Shown: positions 54,349-63,548 of the stretch, piece after piece
Layout: each line of letters opens with the position of its first letter
How positions within the stretch are numbered: the stretch's first letter is position 1
NCBI GenBank assembly: GCA_900313015.1
Contig: OMPR01000013.1
Coordinates: 526,725-590,724 of the forward strand
From: Rhodobacteraceae bacterium EL53
GTDB taxonomy: Bacteria; Pseudomonadota; Alphaproteobacteria; Rhodobacterales; Rhodobacteraceae
Length of the DNA: 64,000 nt
Reading direction: 5' to 3'
Made by a program: the position numbers and the translations under genes
The notes under the pieces: model-generated
The model's database searches: none
Seen by the model: only the letters and a program-made list of their open reading frames with translations
Told to the model about the DNA's origin: nothing

Positions 54349-55523
54349 TGAAACAAGCTGTAATTGTATCCGCTGCCCGCACGGGTTTGGCGAAATCTTT
54401 CCGAGGGTCGTTCAACATGACCCATGGTGCAACGATGGGCGGCCATGCCGTGCAGGCGGCGGTCGAACGTGCGGGCATCGACCCAAGCGAGATCGAGGAT
54501 TGCATCATCGGCTGCGGTACGCCCGAGGGCGAAACCGGTGGCAATATTGCGCGCCAGATCGGCTTGCGCGCAGGTCTGCCGATCACCGCGTCCGGCATGA
54601 CAGTAAACCGGTTTTGTTCGTCGGGGTTGCAAACCGTCGCGCTTGCGGCCAATGCGATCACCTGCGAGGGCACCGGGCCGATGGTGGCCGGAGGGGTCGA
54701 AAGCATTTCGATGGTCCAGCCCAAAGCACGCCATGCCGCCGAAGCTTGGCTCAAAGAGCATAAGCCGGCAGTTTACATGACCATGATCGAAACCGCCGAT
54801 ATCGTGGCGGAACGTTATGGAATCACGCGCGAAGAGCAAGATGCTTATGGTCTGCGCTCACAACAGCGGATCGCAGCGGCGCAGGCTGCTGGAAAATTCG
54901 ACGATGAGATCGTGCCGATGAAGGCGATGATGGCGGTCAAGGACAAGGAAACTGGCGAGATCTCGATGAAGGAGTCGCTGGTGGATCGCGATGAATGCAA
55001 CCGTCCAACCACGACGTTGGAAGGTCTGTCCGGTTTGGCTCCTGTCCGGGGTGAGGGCAACTTTATCACTGCAGGTAATGCCAGTCAGCTGAGCGATGGC
55101 GCTGCGGCTGTTGTGATGATGGACAGCGTCGAAGCTGAAAAGCGCAACATCGAACCGATGGGGGCTTTCAAAGGCTTTGCCGTAGCCGGATGTGAACCCG
55201 ATGAAATGGGCATCGGTCCTGTCTTTGCTGTGCCGCGTTTGTTGGAACGTCACGGACTGACCGTGGATGACATCGATCTGTGGGAGCTGAACGAGGCCTT
55301 TGCATCACAAGCTCTGTACAGCCGCAATCGCTTGGGAATTGATGACGAAAAGTGCAACGTAAATGGTGGATCGATCGCAATTGGTCACCCTTTTGGCATG
55401 ACGGGCGCTCGGATGGTCGGACACATTATGCGTGAAGGCAAACGCCGAGGCGCCAAGTTGGGCGTTGTCACTATGTGTATCGGTGGCGGCATGGGCGCAG
55501 CTGGCCTGTTCGAAATTTATTGA
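54345..55523 (+). CDS. Acetyl-CoA C-acyltransferase (thiolase)
   Basis: A 392-residue thiolase. The nucleophile Cys is in [15 protein letters not shown], His in [17 protein letters not shown], and second Cys in [14 protein letters not shown]. It differs from the PcaF-type thiolase in this window and is closer to general or pimelate-type (PimB-like) thiolases. Its start overlaps the preceding stop (ATGA). A hairpin follows its stop before the acyl-CoA dehydrogenase genes. Confidence 0.92.
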   Translation: MMKQAVIVSAARTGLAKSFRGSFNMTHGATMGGHAVQAAVERAGIDPSEIEDCIIGCGTPEGETGGNIARQIGLRAGLPITASGMTVNRFCSSGLQTVALAANAITCEGTGPMVAGGVESISMVQPKARHAAEAWLKEHKPAVYMTMIETADIVAERYGITREEQDAYGLRSQQRIAAAQAAGKFDDEIVPMKAMMAVKDKETGEISMKESLVDRDECNRPTTTLEGLSGLAPVRGEGNFITAGNASQLSDGAAAVVMMDSVEAEKRNIEPMGAFKGFAVAGCEPDEMGIGPVFAVPRLLERHGLTVDDIDLWELNEAFASQALYSRNRLGIDDEKCNVNGGSIAIGHPFGMTGARMVGHIMREGKRRGAKLGVVTMCIGGGMGAAGLFEIY

Positions 55524-55534
55524 CCGCAGGGGCG

Positions 55535-55573
55535 CCTATCTGACCCATCGAGGGCCAGATAGGCGCCGCCCGA
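55535..55573 (+). repeat. Hairpin after the thiolase gene, distantly like the two-hairpin element
   Basis: Arms GGCGCCTATCTG and CAGATAGGCGCC (12 bp, with a further CCC/GGG pair inside) follow the thiolase stop. The sequence continues with GCCCGACGCGGAGCGACGGGCGGGCG, whose GACGGGCGGG matches the tail of the two-hairpin element, but the AACGGGARGAGAT word is missing. Confidence 0.55.
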
Positions 55574-55629
55574 CGCGGAGCGACGGGCGGGCGCGCAATT
55601 GAGATCGGATATGAAGAAAAGAGTATGAG

Positions 55630-56820
55630 ATGGATTTGAGTTATACCGCCGAGGAGTTAGCCTTTCGGGACGAGGTGCGAGCGTTCCTCGCTGAAAAGCT
55701 GCCTAAAGATATGTCGGACAAGGTGCGCCGGGGCGAGAACCTTGGCAAAGAGGGGCATGAGCTTTGGCACTCTATTCTGAACAATCAGGGATGGTTGTCG
55801 TACAGTTGGCCAAAGGAATTTGGTGGTGCCGAATGGAACGCTGTGCAGCGCCACATCTTTGATGATGAATGCGCCGCAGCCTATGCGCCACGGATTGTCC
55901 CGTTTGGGCTGTCGATGCTGGGACCTGTTCTGCACAAATTCGGATCCAAAGAACAACAGGACCACTATCTGCCACGTATTCTGGATGGCACAGATTGGTG
56001 GTGTCAGGGATATTCTGAGCCTGGAGCGGGGTCTGATCTAGCCTCTTTAAAAACTAAGGCCGTGCGGGATGGCGATCATTACGTGGTCAACGGTCAAAAG
56101 ACCTGGACTACTTTGGGGCAATACGCCGATTGGATTTTCTGTCTGGTTCGGACGGATCCAGATGCCAAGCAGCAGGAAGGCATTTCATTCCTGTTGATCG
56201 ATATGAATACGCCGGGCATCGAAGTGCGCCCGATTGTTTTGCTGGATGGTACGCCTGAGGTGAATGAGGTCTTTTTTGACAATGTTCGAGTGCCTGTCGA
56301 AAATCTAGTGGGTGAAGAAAACAAGGGCTGGACCTATGCCAAGTATCTGCTGACCCACGAACGCACTGGGATCGCCGGTGTTGGCTTTAGCCGCGCAGGT
56401 CTGGATGCATTGAAGCGTGTGGCACGGATTGAAACGGCCAACGGACGCCCTCTGATCGAGAACCCACTATTTGCCGCGCGCATTGCGCAGGTCGAAATTG
56501 ATCTGATGGCGATGTCGACGACGAATTTGCGGATTATTTCGCAAGCGTCGGCAGGACAAGCACCGGGTGTTGAAAGCTCGATGTTGAAAGTCAAAGGTAC
56601 GATTATCCGGCAGGAGATCAACGATATGATGCGTCGAGCAGTTGGACCCTATGCGATGCCGTTTGCCTCTGAAACGGTTGAGGGAGACAACGACCCGATT
56701 GGCCCCGACTATGCTGGACCTGTTTCGGCGCAGTATTTCAACAATCGCAAATTGTCGATCTTTGGAGGCTCTAACGAGATCCAGCGCGGCATTATTGCCA
56801 AAGTAAAGATGGGAGGGTGA
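55630..56820 (+). CDS. Acyl-CoA dehydrogenase, large subunit type (PimC-like)
   Basis: A 396-residue FAD-dependent acyl-CoA dehydrogenase. Typical segments are WWCQGYSEPGAGSDLASLKTKA (FAD and substrate loop), NGQKTWTTLGQYADWIFCLVRT, and FGGSNEIQRGIIAKVKM at the C-terminus. The sequence is close to pimeloyl-CoA dehydrogenase large subunits. The position of the usual base in the C-terminal motif (E before GG) is Gly here, so the base lies elsewhere or in the partner. The second dehydrogenase gene follows after 3 bp; the two probably form a heteromer. Confidence 0.9.
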   Translation: MDLSYTAEELAFRDEVRAFLAEKLPKDMSDKVRRGENLGKEGHELWHSILNNQGWLSYSWPKEFGGAEWNAVQRHIFDDECAAAYAPRIVPFGLSMLGPVLHKFGSKEQQDHYLPRILDGTDWWCQGYSEPGAGSDLASLKTKAVRDGDHYVVNGQKTWTTLGQYADWIFCLVRTDPDAKQQEGISFLLIDMNTPGIEVRPIVLLDGTPEVNEVFFDNVRVPVENLVGEENKGWTYAKYLLTHERTGIAGVGFSRAGLDALKRVARIETANGRPLIENPLFAARIAQVEIDLMAMSTTNLRIISQASAGQAPGVESSMLKVKGTIIRQEINDMMRRAVGPYAMPFASETVEGDNDPIGPDYAGPVSAQYFNNRKLSIFGGSNEIQRGIIAKVKMGG

Positions 56821-56823
56821 GCC

Positions 56824-57951
56824 ATGAATTTTGACCTGACCGAAGAGCGGCAAATGCTGCAAGACACGCTGCGCCGGTTTCTGTCGGACCGATATACCAC
56901 AACAGCGCGCAACGAGATCATTGAGAGCGACGCTGGCATAAGCACCGAAATCTGGAACGAACTGGCTGAATTGGGCGTCATTGGCGCACTATTCACAGAA
57001 GAGCAGGGCGGTTTTGGCGGCGCTGGCTTTGATATCGCAACCGTGTTCGAAGAACTGGGCCGAGCTGGCGTGGTGGAGCCGTTTCTGGACACGGCCGTGT
57101 TAGGGGGGGGGCTGATCACTGCATTGGGTAATGCCTCGCAAACCGCACTGATTGATGATGTGATCGCGGGTGGTCTGCATCTTGCCTTGGCGCATGGCGA
57201 ACCAGCCAGCCGTTATGATCTGAGCCGGGTTGAAGCCACGGCCAAGGTCGATGGAGACGAGATTGTCTTGAATGGCCGCAAAGCGGTTGTGATCAATGCC
57301 GAGGCAGCCGGATATCTGATTGTGTCCGCTCGCGAAGGTGGCGGGGCGTTTGATAAGGATGGGATTTCGCTGTTTTTGGTGCCTACGGGGACGACCGGTC
57401 TGACGCTTCAGGGGTATGCCATGATGAGCGGCGGACGCGCTGCCGAGGTCACGCTGGATGATGTGCGGTTGCCTGTTTCTGCGCGTTTGGGCGCGGCGGG
57501 GGCCGGTTATGGGGCACTTGTTGATACAGTTGCACGGGCCAATGTGGCGCTGGCAGCCGAAACGATGGGCGCTATGGAAACTGCGACGGAACTGACACGC
57601 GAATACCTTGTCACTCGTAAACAGTTTGGCCGCCCAATTGGCACGTTCCAAGCGTTGGCCCATCGTTATTCGGATCTGTTGATTGAGCTGGAACAGGCGC
57701 GGTCTGCGGTGACTAATGCAGCTGGTAATCTGGAAAGCACGGACCGCGATTTGCAAATCGCTGCGGCACGTAACCTGATGGCTCGGGTGGGTCGTTTGGT
57801 GGCAGAAGAGTCCATTCAGATGCATGGTGGTATCGCCATGACACAGGAATACGAACTGGCCCATATTGCCAAGCGCATCGTGATGACCGATCACCGTTTC
57901 GGAGATGCAGATTATCACCTGGAGCGGTTTATTGACCTCAGCGCAGCCTGA
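56824..57951 (+). CDS. Acyl-CoA dehydrogenase, small subunit type (PimD-like)
   Basis: A 375-residue acyl-CoA dehydrogenase family protein starting MNFDLTEERQMLQDTLRRFL. It has VTRKQFGRPIGTFQALAHR and the C-terminal QMHGGIAMTQEYELAHIAKR. The middle FAD-binding region is shorter than in the preceding gene. Paired large and small acyl-CoA dehydrogenases in one operon usually assemble as a heterotetramer. GGGAGG precedes the ATG. Its end overlaps the start region of the thioesterase gene by about 20 bp. Confidence 0.9.
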   Translation: MNFDLTEERQMLQDTLRRFLSDRYTTTARNEIIESDAGISTEIWNELAELGVIGALFTEEQGGFGGAGFDIATVFEELGRAGVVEPFLDTAVLGGGLITALGNASQTALIDDVIAGGLHLALAHGEPASRYDLSRVEATAKVDGDEIVLNGRKAVVINAEAAGYLIVSAREGGGAFDKDGISLFLVPTGTTGLTLQGYAMMSGGRAAEVTLDDVRLPVSARLGAAGAGYGALVDTVARANVALAAETMGAMETATELTREYLVTRKQFGRPIGTFQALAHRYSDLLIELEQARSAVTNAAGNLESTDRDLQIAAARNLMARVGRLVAEESIQMHGGIAMTQEYELAHIAKRIVMTDHRFGDADYHLERFIDLSAA

Positions 57952-58357
57952 AACCGACAGCCCGACAATCAAACGGTCGGGCTGTCAAAACGCCACTGGA
58001 TTTGAGATTGAGCTGTGTACAGAAACAGGGCACGCCAAGTGCTATTTGGATCTGGCACCGGGACATTTGAATTCCCATGGTATTTTGCATGGCGGTATTA
58101 TCGCCATGATACTGGATGTGGCCTGTGGCAACACTGCTTCGGCCTATTTTGACAGGGTGGAACACCCGCTGGTTTTGACGGTTTCGTTGAACACCAATTA
58201 TATCGGTGCAGTGCGCGAAGGACGTGTCGTTGCCACGGGGAAGCCTGCAGGTGGTGGGCGCAACCTGTGTTACGTCAATGGTGAAATGCATCACCAAGAT
58301 GGAACCTTGATTGCAACGGCAACGGGCGTGTTCAAGCGCCACTCAAAGGCGAAATGA
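57932..58357 (+). CDS. PaaI-type hotdog thioesterase
   Basis: A 141-residue thioesterase with the hotdog core GHLNSHGILHGGIIAMILDVACGNTASAYF, where HGG and the Asp of LDVAC are the active-site positions. It cleaves acyl-CoA; the substrate is unknown but the operon suggests relief of a CoA intermediate. The start is uncertain: TTG at 57932 with GGAG 7 bp upstream is preferred, ATG at 57905 would overlap the previous gene more. The stop overlaps the next start by 4 bp. Confidence 0.85.
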   Translation: MTSAQPETDSPTIKRSGCQNATGFEIELCTETGHAKCYLDLAPGHLNSHGILHGGIIAMILDVACGNTASAYFDRVEHPLVLTVSLNTNYIGAVREGRVVATGKPAGGGRNLCYVNGEMHHQDGTLIATATGVFKRHSKAK

Positions 58358-59124
58358 TGCTGGCACGCGTTGATGACCAAGGCGATCGACTGGTGATCGT
58401 AAATATGAACAGCGCGCGGCGGGGGGCGTTGTCGCCAGATCTTTATGTGGCCATTCACGAAGCGATGGCGCTAGCAGAACAAGAACGCGTTCGCGCAGTT
58501 ATTCTTACCTCTGAGGGTGGTTTTTTCTGTGCGGGCGGTGATCTGAATGTTCTGATCGAGCGGCGCAAACTAACCGAAGAACAGCGACGTGCCAAGGTGG
58601 ATGAGCTGCATGAACTGGTTCGTCTCATCCGCGAGTGCTCCGTACCAGTGATCGCCGCGGTCGAAGGCGGCGCGGCAGGGGCTGGGCTGTCCTTGGCACT
58701 GGCCTGTGATCTGATTGTTGCCGCTGAAGGGGTCAAATTCACTGCTGCCTACGTCAAAGCGGGTTTGGTTCCGGATGGCGGGCTTACATCGGCTTTGTCA
58801 CGAATGGTTCCGCGAGCCCTAGCTATGGAAATGTGTGTGTTGGCACGTCCCGTTTCCGCCGAGCGGATGGAGACGCTGGGCGTGGTAAACGCTGTGGTGC
58901 CTGTCGGAGAGGTTGATGCAGCCGCACACAAATTGGCAGACCGGATAGCGCAAGGGCCGCGCAAGGCGCAGGGTGCCATTCGCGGCTTGGTGGCGCAGGC
59001 CTATGAGGCGAGCGAGGCGGCACAGTTGGACGCCGAACGTGATGCAATGGCGCATGCTGCTGGTGGAGATGAAGCCGCCGAAGGTATCGCGGCATTTCTG
59101 GAGAAACGTAACCCCAGTTTCTGA
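58354..59124 (+). CDS. Enoyl-CoA hydratase/isomerase family protein
   Basis: A 256-residue crotonase. FFCAGGDLNVLIERRK and GGAAGAGLSLALACDLIVAAEG are the CoA-binding and oxyanion segments; the C-terminal EGIAAFLEKRNPSF is common in this family. It resembles the alternative-type oxepin-CoA hydrolases/hydratases as well as general ECHs; which reaction it does cannot be told from sequence. Starts with ATG in the ATGATG overlapping the thioesterase stop. Confidence 0.88.
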   Translation: MMLARVDDQGDRLVIVNMNSARRGALSPDLYVAIHEAMALAEQERVRAVILTSEGGFFCAGGDLNVLIERRKLTEEQRRAKVDELHELVRLIRECSVPVIAAVEGGAAGAGLSLALACDLIVAAEGVKFTAAYVKAGLVPDGGLTSALSRMVPRALAMEMCVLARPVSAERMETLGVVNAVVPVGEVDAAAHKLADRIAQGPRKAQGAIRGLVAQAYEASEAAQLDAERDAMAHAAGGDEAAEGIAAFLEKRNPSF

Positions 59125-59157
59125 ACCGGGGGCCAAACAGCTGGGAGGGTTGATTGG

Positions 59158-60651
59158 ATGGCAAAATGGCATGACTACCTAGGGGCGCAGATTGCATCAC
59201 GACCGGATGCGCGGGCGTTCACCGATGATGGCGGGGCGGATTGGACGTACGCCAAGCTGGACAAAGCGATTGATGCGCTAAAGGACATGCTCTTGGAAGC
59301 GGGGGTGCAGCCTTGTGATCGTGTGGTGATCGTCGCTGAAAACTGTGCCGCGGCAATTGCCAGTTTGTTTGCGTGTTCGCGTCTTGGGGCCTGTGCCATT
59401 CCGGTGAATGCACGTCAGACTGAGGTAGAGTTGGACCGTATTCTGGCCCATTCAAAACCGGCGGCTGTATTGTTTACGTCTGCGGCGTCAGGGGATGCGG
59501 CCAACCACGGGGACCGGATGCTGGCGCGTGGGATTTCCGGATCTTTTGGGGCGATGCAATTGGCGACGCCCTTTGACAGTGCGCCAGATCAGATGCTTGC
59601 CGATGTGGCCGTCATGTTGTTCACCACAGGCACGACAGGTACGCCAAAGGGCGTGATGTTGACTCATGAAAATGTGCGGTTTGGCGGACGGACGTCGGCT
59701 GAGCTACGCGGGATGACACAGGATGATGTTGTCTACGGCGTGTTGCCAATCACCCACGTATTTGGTTTGGCCTCGGTCGTTACGGCTGCGACCTATGCCG
59801 GGGCGCTGGTGCGTCTTGAGGCGCGATTTTCAGCGGCGCGGCTATATGAGCAGCTGAATGATGGCGTAACACTTTTTTCTGCGGTGCCACAGATGCATGC
59901 ATTGTTGATGCAATATGCCAAGGAACAAGGGTTTGATCACCTGCCTCAGAGCGTCTTACGCTACACTTCATCTGGGGCAGCGCCATTGGATCCTGCGTGG
60001 AAGCGCAAAGCCGAGGCTTTTTATGGTGTTGCGATCCAGAATGGCTATGGGCTGACGGAAAGCACAGCAGGAGTTTGCGCTTCTGATAACGTGCTGGGTG
60101 ATCCTGATATATCCGTTGGCCCGCCATTGCCCGGAGTTGAGATACGGCTTGATCAAGCTGTTGAGGGTGGTGGCGATCAGGTCGGTGAGGTACAAACGCG
60201 TGGGCCCCATGTGATGAAGGGATATTACCGTAATCCAGAGGAAACAGCCAAGGCGCTTGATGGCGAAGGCTGGTTGCGGACCGGGGATCTGGGACGGATG
60301 GATGACCGTGGTCACTTGCATATTGCGGGGCGTTGTAAGGAATTGATCATCCACGGTGGGTTCAATGTGTATCCACCTGAAGTTGAGGCCGCTTTGAATG
60401 ACCACCCTCAAGTGATTCAGTCTGCTGTGATCGGCAAAGTGGTGCAGGGGGATGAAAAAGTGGTTGGGTTTGTCCAAGTGGCGCCCGATGACGCCCCGAA
60501 TGTAGAAGAGTTGCGTGCCTTTGTGGCGCAGCGCCTTGCCGGGTACAAACGCCCAAGTCAGATCATCGTTGCAACGGAATTGCCCGCAGCACCAACTGGT
60601 AAAATCCTGAAACACAAATTGTTGGATTTTTTTGCGGACCAACTGAACTGA
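59158..60651 (+). CDS. Class I adenylate-forming acyl-CoA ligase
   Basis: A 497-residue AMP-forming ligase that activates a carboxylic acid with ATP and CoA. Core motifs: LFTTGTTGTPKGVMLTH, NGYGLTEST, WLRTGDLGRMDDRGHL, and the catalytic Lys in APTGKILKHKLLDFF. It ends the operon and would provide the acyl-CoA substrate for the upstream genes, as PimA does in pimelate degradation. GGGAGG lies 12 bp upstream of the ATG. The two-hairpin element follows its stop. Confidence 0.9.
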   Translation: MAKWHDYLGAQIASRPDARAFTDDGGADWTYAKLDKAIDALKDMLLEAGVQPCDRVVIVAENCAAAIASLFACSRLGACAIPVNARQTEVELDRILAHSKPAAVLFTSAASGDAANHGDRMLARGISGSFGAMQLATPFDSAPDQMLADVAVMLFTTGTTGTPKGVMLTHENVRFGGRTSAELRGMTQDDVVYGVLPITHVFGLASVVTAATYAGALVRLEARFSAARLYEQLNDGVTLFSAVPQMHALLMQYAKEQGFDHLPQSVLRYTSSGAAPLDPAWKRKAEAFYGVAIQNGYGLTESTAGVCASDNVLGDPDISVGPPLPGVEIRLDQAVEGGGDQVGEVQTRGPHVMKGYYRNPEETAKALDGEGWLRTGDLGRMDDRGHLHIAGRCKELIIHGGFNVYPPEVEAALNDHPQVIQSAVIGKVVQGDEKVVGFVQVAPDDAPNVEELRAFVAQRLAGYKRPSQIIVATELPAAPTGKILKHKLLDFFADQLN

Positions 60652-60710
60652 TATCGGTCGAATGGCTCCCGCGCCCGCGGAACCCCGGCCTTGCCGAGTT
60701 TCCTTTGCGG

Positions 60711-60792
60711 CCGTTGGGCGTAGCGCCGTGCCTTTGGCACGGCGCTACGCCCAACGGGAAGAGATCTTTGTTAAAAGATTGATGACGGGCGG
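60711..60792. repeat. Two-hairpin repeated element, copy 2
   Basis: A perfect 22-bp-arm hairpin (60711-60732 with 60736-60757, loop TTT) runs into AACGGGAAGAGAT, then a small hairpin (ATCTTT-GTT-AAAAGAT) and the tail GATGACGGGCGGGAG. The stems differ entirely in sequence from copy 1 while the linking words are conserved. It lies between the convergent ligase and rpe genes. Confidence 0.72.
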
Positions 60793-60825
60793 GAGAGTTT
60801 GCCCGCTGTCATGTGGAGCTTTCGA

Positions 60826-61518
60826 TTAGGCCCAGACGCCCTGTGCGGCTGCGCGGATGGCTTTGATGTTGTCGCCATAAACGTTAGGGTTTGTGACTGA
60901 CCCGCCTTTGAATACGGCTGAACCCGCCACAAGAACATCCGCGCCAGCTTTGGCGACTAAGGGTGCTGTGGTTGGATCGACGCCGCCATCAATCTCGATG
61001 TGAATCGGGCGCTCGCCAATCAGGGCGCGCAGTTGCTCAACCTTTTCGATTTGGCTGTGAATGAATTTCTGGCCGCCAAAACCTGGATTGACGGTCATAA
61101 CGCAGACCAAATCAATCATGTCGAGCAAAGGCTCAATCGTAGAAGCAGGCGTGCCGGGGTTCAGTGCGATCCCTGCCTTGGCTCCGGCGGCTCGGATCGC
61201 TTGCAGGGTGCGGTGGACATGCGGTCCGGCTTCGACGTGCGCGGTGATAACGTCAGCGCCTGCTTTGGCAAAGGCTTCGATATAGGGATCAACCGGCGCG
61301 ATCATCAGGTGAACGTCCATCACCCCTTTGATATGTGGACGGATCGCGGCACAGGTCGCGGGACCAAAGGTGATGTTGGGAACGAAATGCCCATCCATCA
61401 CGTCCACGTGGACCCAATCGGCGCCCTGCGCTTCGATGGCTTCGCATTCTGCGCCAAAGTTGGCGAAATCAGCAGAGAGGATGGAGGGGGCGATCTTGAT
61501 CTTGCGGTCAAAGGTCAT
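60826..61518 (-). CDS. rpe: Ribulose-phosphate 3-epimerase
   Basis: Interconverts ribulose 5-phosphate and xylulose 5-phosphate in the pentose phosphate and Calvin cycles; 230 residues, a TIM barrel. KIAPSILSADFANFG at the N-terminus, the metal and catalytic residues in WVHVDVMDGHFVPN and MDVHLMI, and GGVDPTTAPLVAKAGADVLVAGSAVF at the phosphate-binding end are all typical. It stands alone, convergent with the acyl-CoA operon and divergent from phnC. Confidence 0.95.
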   Translation of the reverse strand: MTFDRKIKIAPSILSADFANFGAECEAIEAQGADWVHVDVMDGHFVPNITFGPATCAAIRPHIKGVMDVHLMIAPVDPYIEAFAKAGADVITAHVEAGPHVHRTLQAIRAAGAKAGIALNPGTPASTIEPLLDMIDLVCVMTVNPGFGGQKFIHSQIEKVEQLRALIGERPIHIEIDGGVDPTTAPLVAKAGADVLVAGSAVFKGGSVTNPNVYGDNIKAIRAAAQGVWA

Positions 61519-61667
61519 GGCAGCACCTGATTGAGAGAGAGTCGGCAGGCGTATACATCCATTCCTGTTCTAGCGATAGTGGGGGGTAGGTGGCGGAAGA
61601 GGCGCAAGTTTCAGCACGTCGATCTACCTTTTTCACCAATCACACGCAAAAAGGGCACGTTACAAAA

Positions 61668-61685
61668 CTTTCACCGCCCTGACAC
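61668..61685 (+). promoter_or_regulatory. Candidate Pho box upstream of phnC
   Basis: Direct repeat CTTTCAC-CGCC-CTGACAC, two 7-mers 11 bp apart matching the PhoB consensus (CTGTCAT/C, 4-bp spacer). It lies 55 bp before the phnC start. No other copy is obvious by eye upstream of rpe. Confidence 0.6.
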
Positions 61686-61740
61686 ACAAGTTTTGAATCC
61701 CGGCCCTAATTCCCCGTCTTAACGAAATCGGGGGTGGCAC

Positions 61741-62565
61741 GTGCTGCGAATTGACAAACTGACCAAACGCTTTGGCGACAACGTAGCGGTGGATACCGCG
61801 ACGCTGGACGTGGATAAGCCCTGCATGATTGGCATCATTGGCCGGTCGGGCGCGGGGAAATCCACCCTTTTACGGATGATAAACCGGCTGTCGGATGCGA
61901 GCGAAGGCCGCATTCTGTTCAAAGATCGCGATGTGACCAATCTGACCGGTAAGGCCAAGCGCGCTTGGCAGGCAGATTGTGCGATGATCTTTCAGCAGTT
62001 CAACCTTGTGCCGCGCATGGATGTGGTCAGCAATGTCTTGCACGGCACGCTGAACCATCGGGCAGCCTTTGCGACTATGTTCAACCTGTTCCCGATGGCT
62101 GACATTCACCGTGCTATTGATATTCTGGACCGCCTTGGGATTGCGGAACATGCCCCCAAACGAGCCGAGGCTCTGTCAGGTGGGCAGCAACAGCGTGTCG
62201 CGATTGCGCGGGCTCTGATGCAGGATCCAAAGATTATTCTAGCGGATGAACCCATTGCCTCGCTCGATCCAATGAACGCTCAGACCGTGATGGAGGCCCT
62301 GCGCCGCATTCATGAAGAGGACGGGCGTACGGTCATTGCCAACTTGCACACTTTGGACACAGCGCGCCGCTATTGTGATCGCGTGGTCGGTATGCGCGAC
62401 GGGCGGATCGTATTCGATGGCTTGCCAGAGCAACTGACCACAGGCGTTGCTCGTGAAATCTATGGCGCTGACGCCACCTTTTCCGAGGCGGCAACATCGA
62501 CAGAAATCGAAACTTTGGATGCCACCATTCGCGCCGAGCGTATGGAAGCCAAAGCACACGTTTAA
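61741..62565 (+). CDS. phnC: Phosphonate ABC transporter ATP-binding protein PhnC
   Basis: A 274-residue ABC ATPase. Walker A is [12 protein letters not shown] near residue 40, the signature [15 protein letters not shown] near 150, Walker [14 protein letters not shown] near 170, with the usual H loop (VIANLHTLD). The start is GTG at 61741. It begins a phnC-phnD-phnE uptake operon for phosphonates or phosphite-like compounds. Regulation by phosphate is suggested by the Pho box upstream. Confidence 0.92.
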   Translation: MLRIDKLTKRFGDNVAVDTATLDVDKPCMIGIIGRSGAGKSTLLRMINRLSDASEGRILFKDRDVTNLTGKAKRAWQADCAMIFQQFNLVPRMDVVSNVLHGTLNHRAAFATMFNLFPMADIHRAIDILDRLGIAEHAPKRAEALSGGQQQRVAIARALMQDPKIILADEPIASLDPMNAQTVMEALRRIHEEDGRTVIANLHTLDTARRYCDRVVGMRDGRIVFDGLPEQLTTGVAREIYGADATFSEAATSTEIETLDATIRAERMEAKAHV

Positions 62566-62628
62566 TTCAATCCCTTTCATCACCCGGGCCCGATGGGGGG
62601 TCGGGCGTACTTAACCGGAGACAATAAG

Positions 62629-63531
62629 ATGAAAAAACTGATCGCTTCCATTGTGGCCACCACTGCTCTGACCAGCCCGGTCATGGCCGAAGACATCAAA
62701 GAATTCCGCATCGGCCTTCTGGGTGGAGAAAACGCACAAGACCGCATGAACAACAATGAGTGTCTACGCGCCAAAACCGAAGAGCTGTTGGGCGTTCCAG
62801 CCAAATTGTTTGCACCAGCTGATTACAATGGTGTGATCCAGGGCCTGCTGGGCGGCACGTTGGATATGGCATGGTTGGGTGCAAGCGGCTACGCCAAGAC
62901 CTATTTGTCAGATCCCGAAGCGGTTGAGCCGATTTTGGTCAAGGTTAACAACGACGGTGGTTACGGCTATTACTCGGTTGGCTTTGCCCGCAAAGACAGC
63001 GGTATCACCTCGCTCGAGGACATGAAGGGCAAGACCTTTGGTTTTGGCGACCCGAACTCGACCTCAGGTTTCCTGATCCCTTCCATTGAGATCCCCGAAG
63101 AGACCGGCGCAACGATGACCTCGGGTGATTACTTTGGCGAAGTCAAATTTTCGGGTGGTCATGAACAGACCATCGTTGGCGTCAACAATGGTGATTTTGA
63201 TGGCGGCGTAACATGGGCCGATGGTCTGGGCGATTGGGAAGACGGTTATAACTCGGGCGCGCTGCGTCGCGCAGTTGATGCAGGGCTGGTTGACATGAAT
63301 GATCTGGTACAGATCTGGCAGTCCAAACCCATTCCCGAAGGCCCGATTGTTCTGCGCAAATCATTGCCTGCAGACGTCAAAGTCAAATTCACAGCTCTGA
63401 TGGCATCGCTGCCGTCGATGGACCCTGATTGCGCCTACGGCGTGCTGTCAGGCGAGGCCAAAGGTGTTCAGCCAATTGGTCATGATGCTTACGAAGTTAT
63501 TATCGAAGCACGCAAATTGAAGTCCAACTGA
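62629..63531 (+). CDS. phnD: Phosphonate ABC transporter substrate-binding protein PhnD
   Basis: A 300-residue periplasmic binding protein with a signal peptide (MKKLIASIVATTALTSPVMAE). The mature chain has FRIGLLGGENAQDRMNN, LLGGTLDMAWLGASGYAKTYL and FGFGDPNSTSGFLIPS, the phosphonate-binding family pattern. The start at 62629 follows CCGGAG; an ATG 36 bp upstream is less likely. A very strong hairpin with seven T residues follows its stop, before phnE. Confidence 0.93.
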   Translation: MKKLIASIVATTALTSPVMAEDIKEFRIGLLGGENAQDRMNNNECLRAKTEELLGVPAKLFAPADYNGVIQGLLGGTLDMAWLGASGYAKTYLSDPEAVEPILVKVNNDGGYGYYSVGFARKDSGITSLEDMKGKTFGFGDPNSTSGFLIPSIEIPEETGATMTSGDYFGEVKFSGGHEQTIVGVNNGDFDGGVTWADGLGDWEDGYNSGALRRAVDAGLVDMNDLVQIWQSKPIPEGPIVLRKSLPADVKVKFTALMASLPSMDPDCAYGVLSGEAKGVQPIGHDAYEVIIEARKLKSN

Positions 63532-63548
63532 TTTTAGCACCGAAACCG

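Noticed and set aside
57100-57972. A 290-codon minus-strand frame inside the second acyl-CoA dehydrogenase gene
   Set aside because: The plus-strand gene is part of an overlapping operon and has family motifs; the antisense frame has none.
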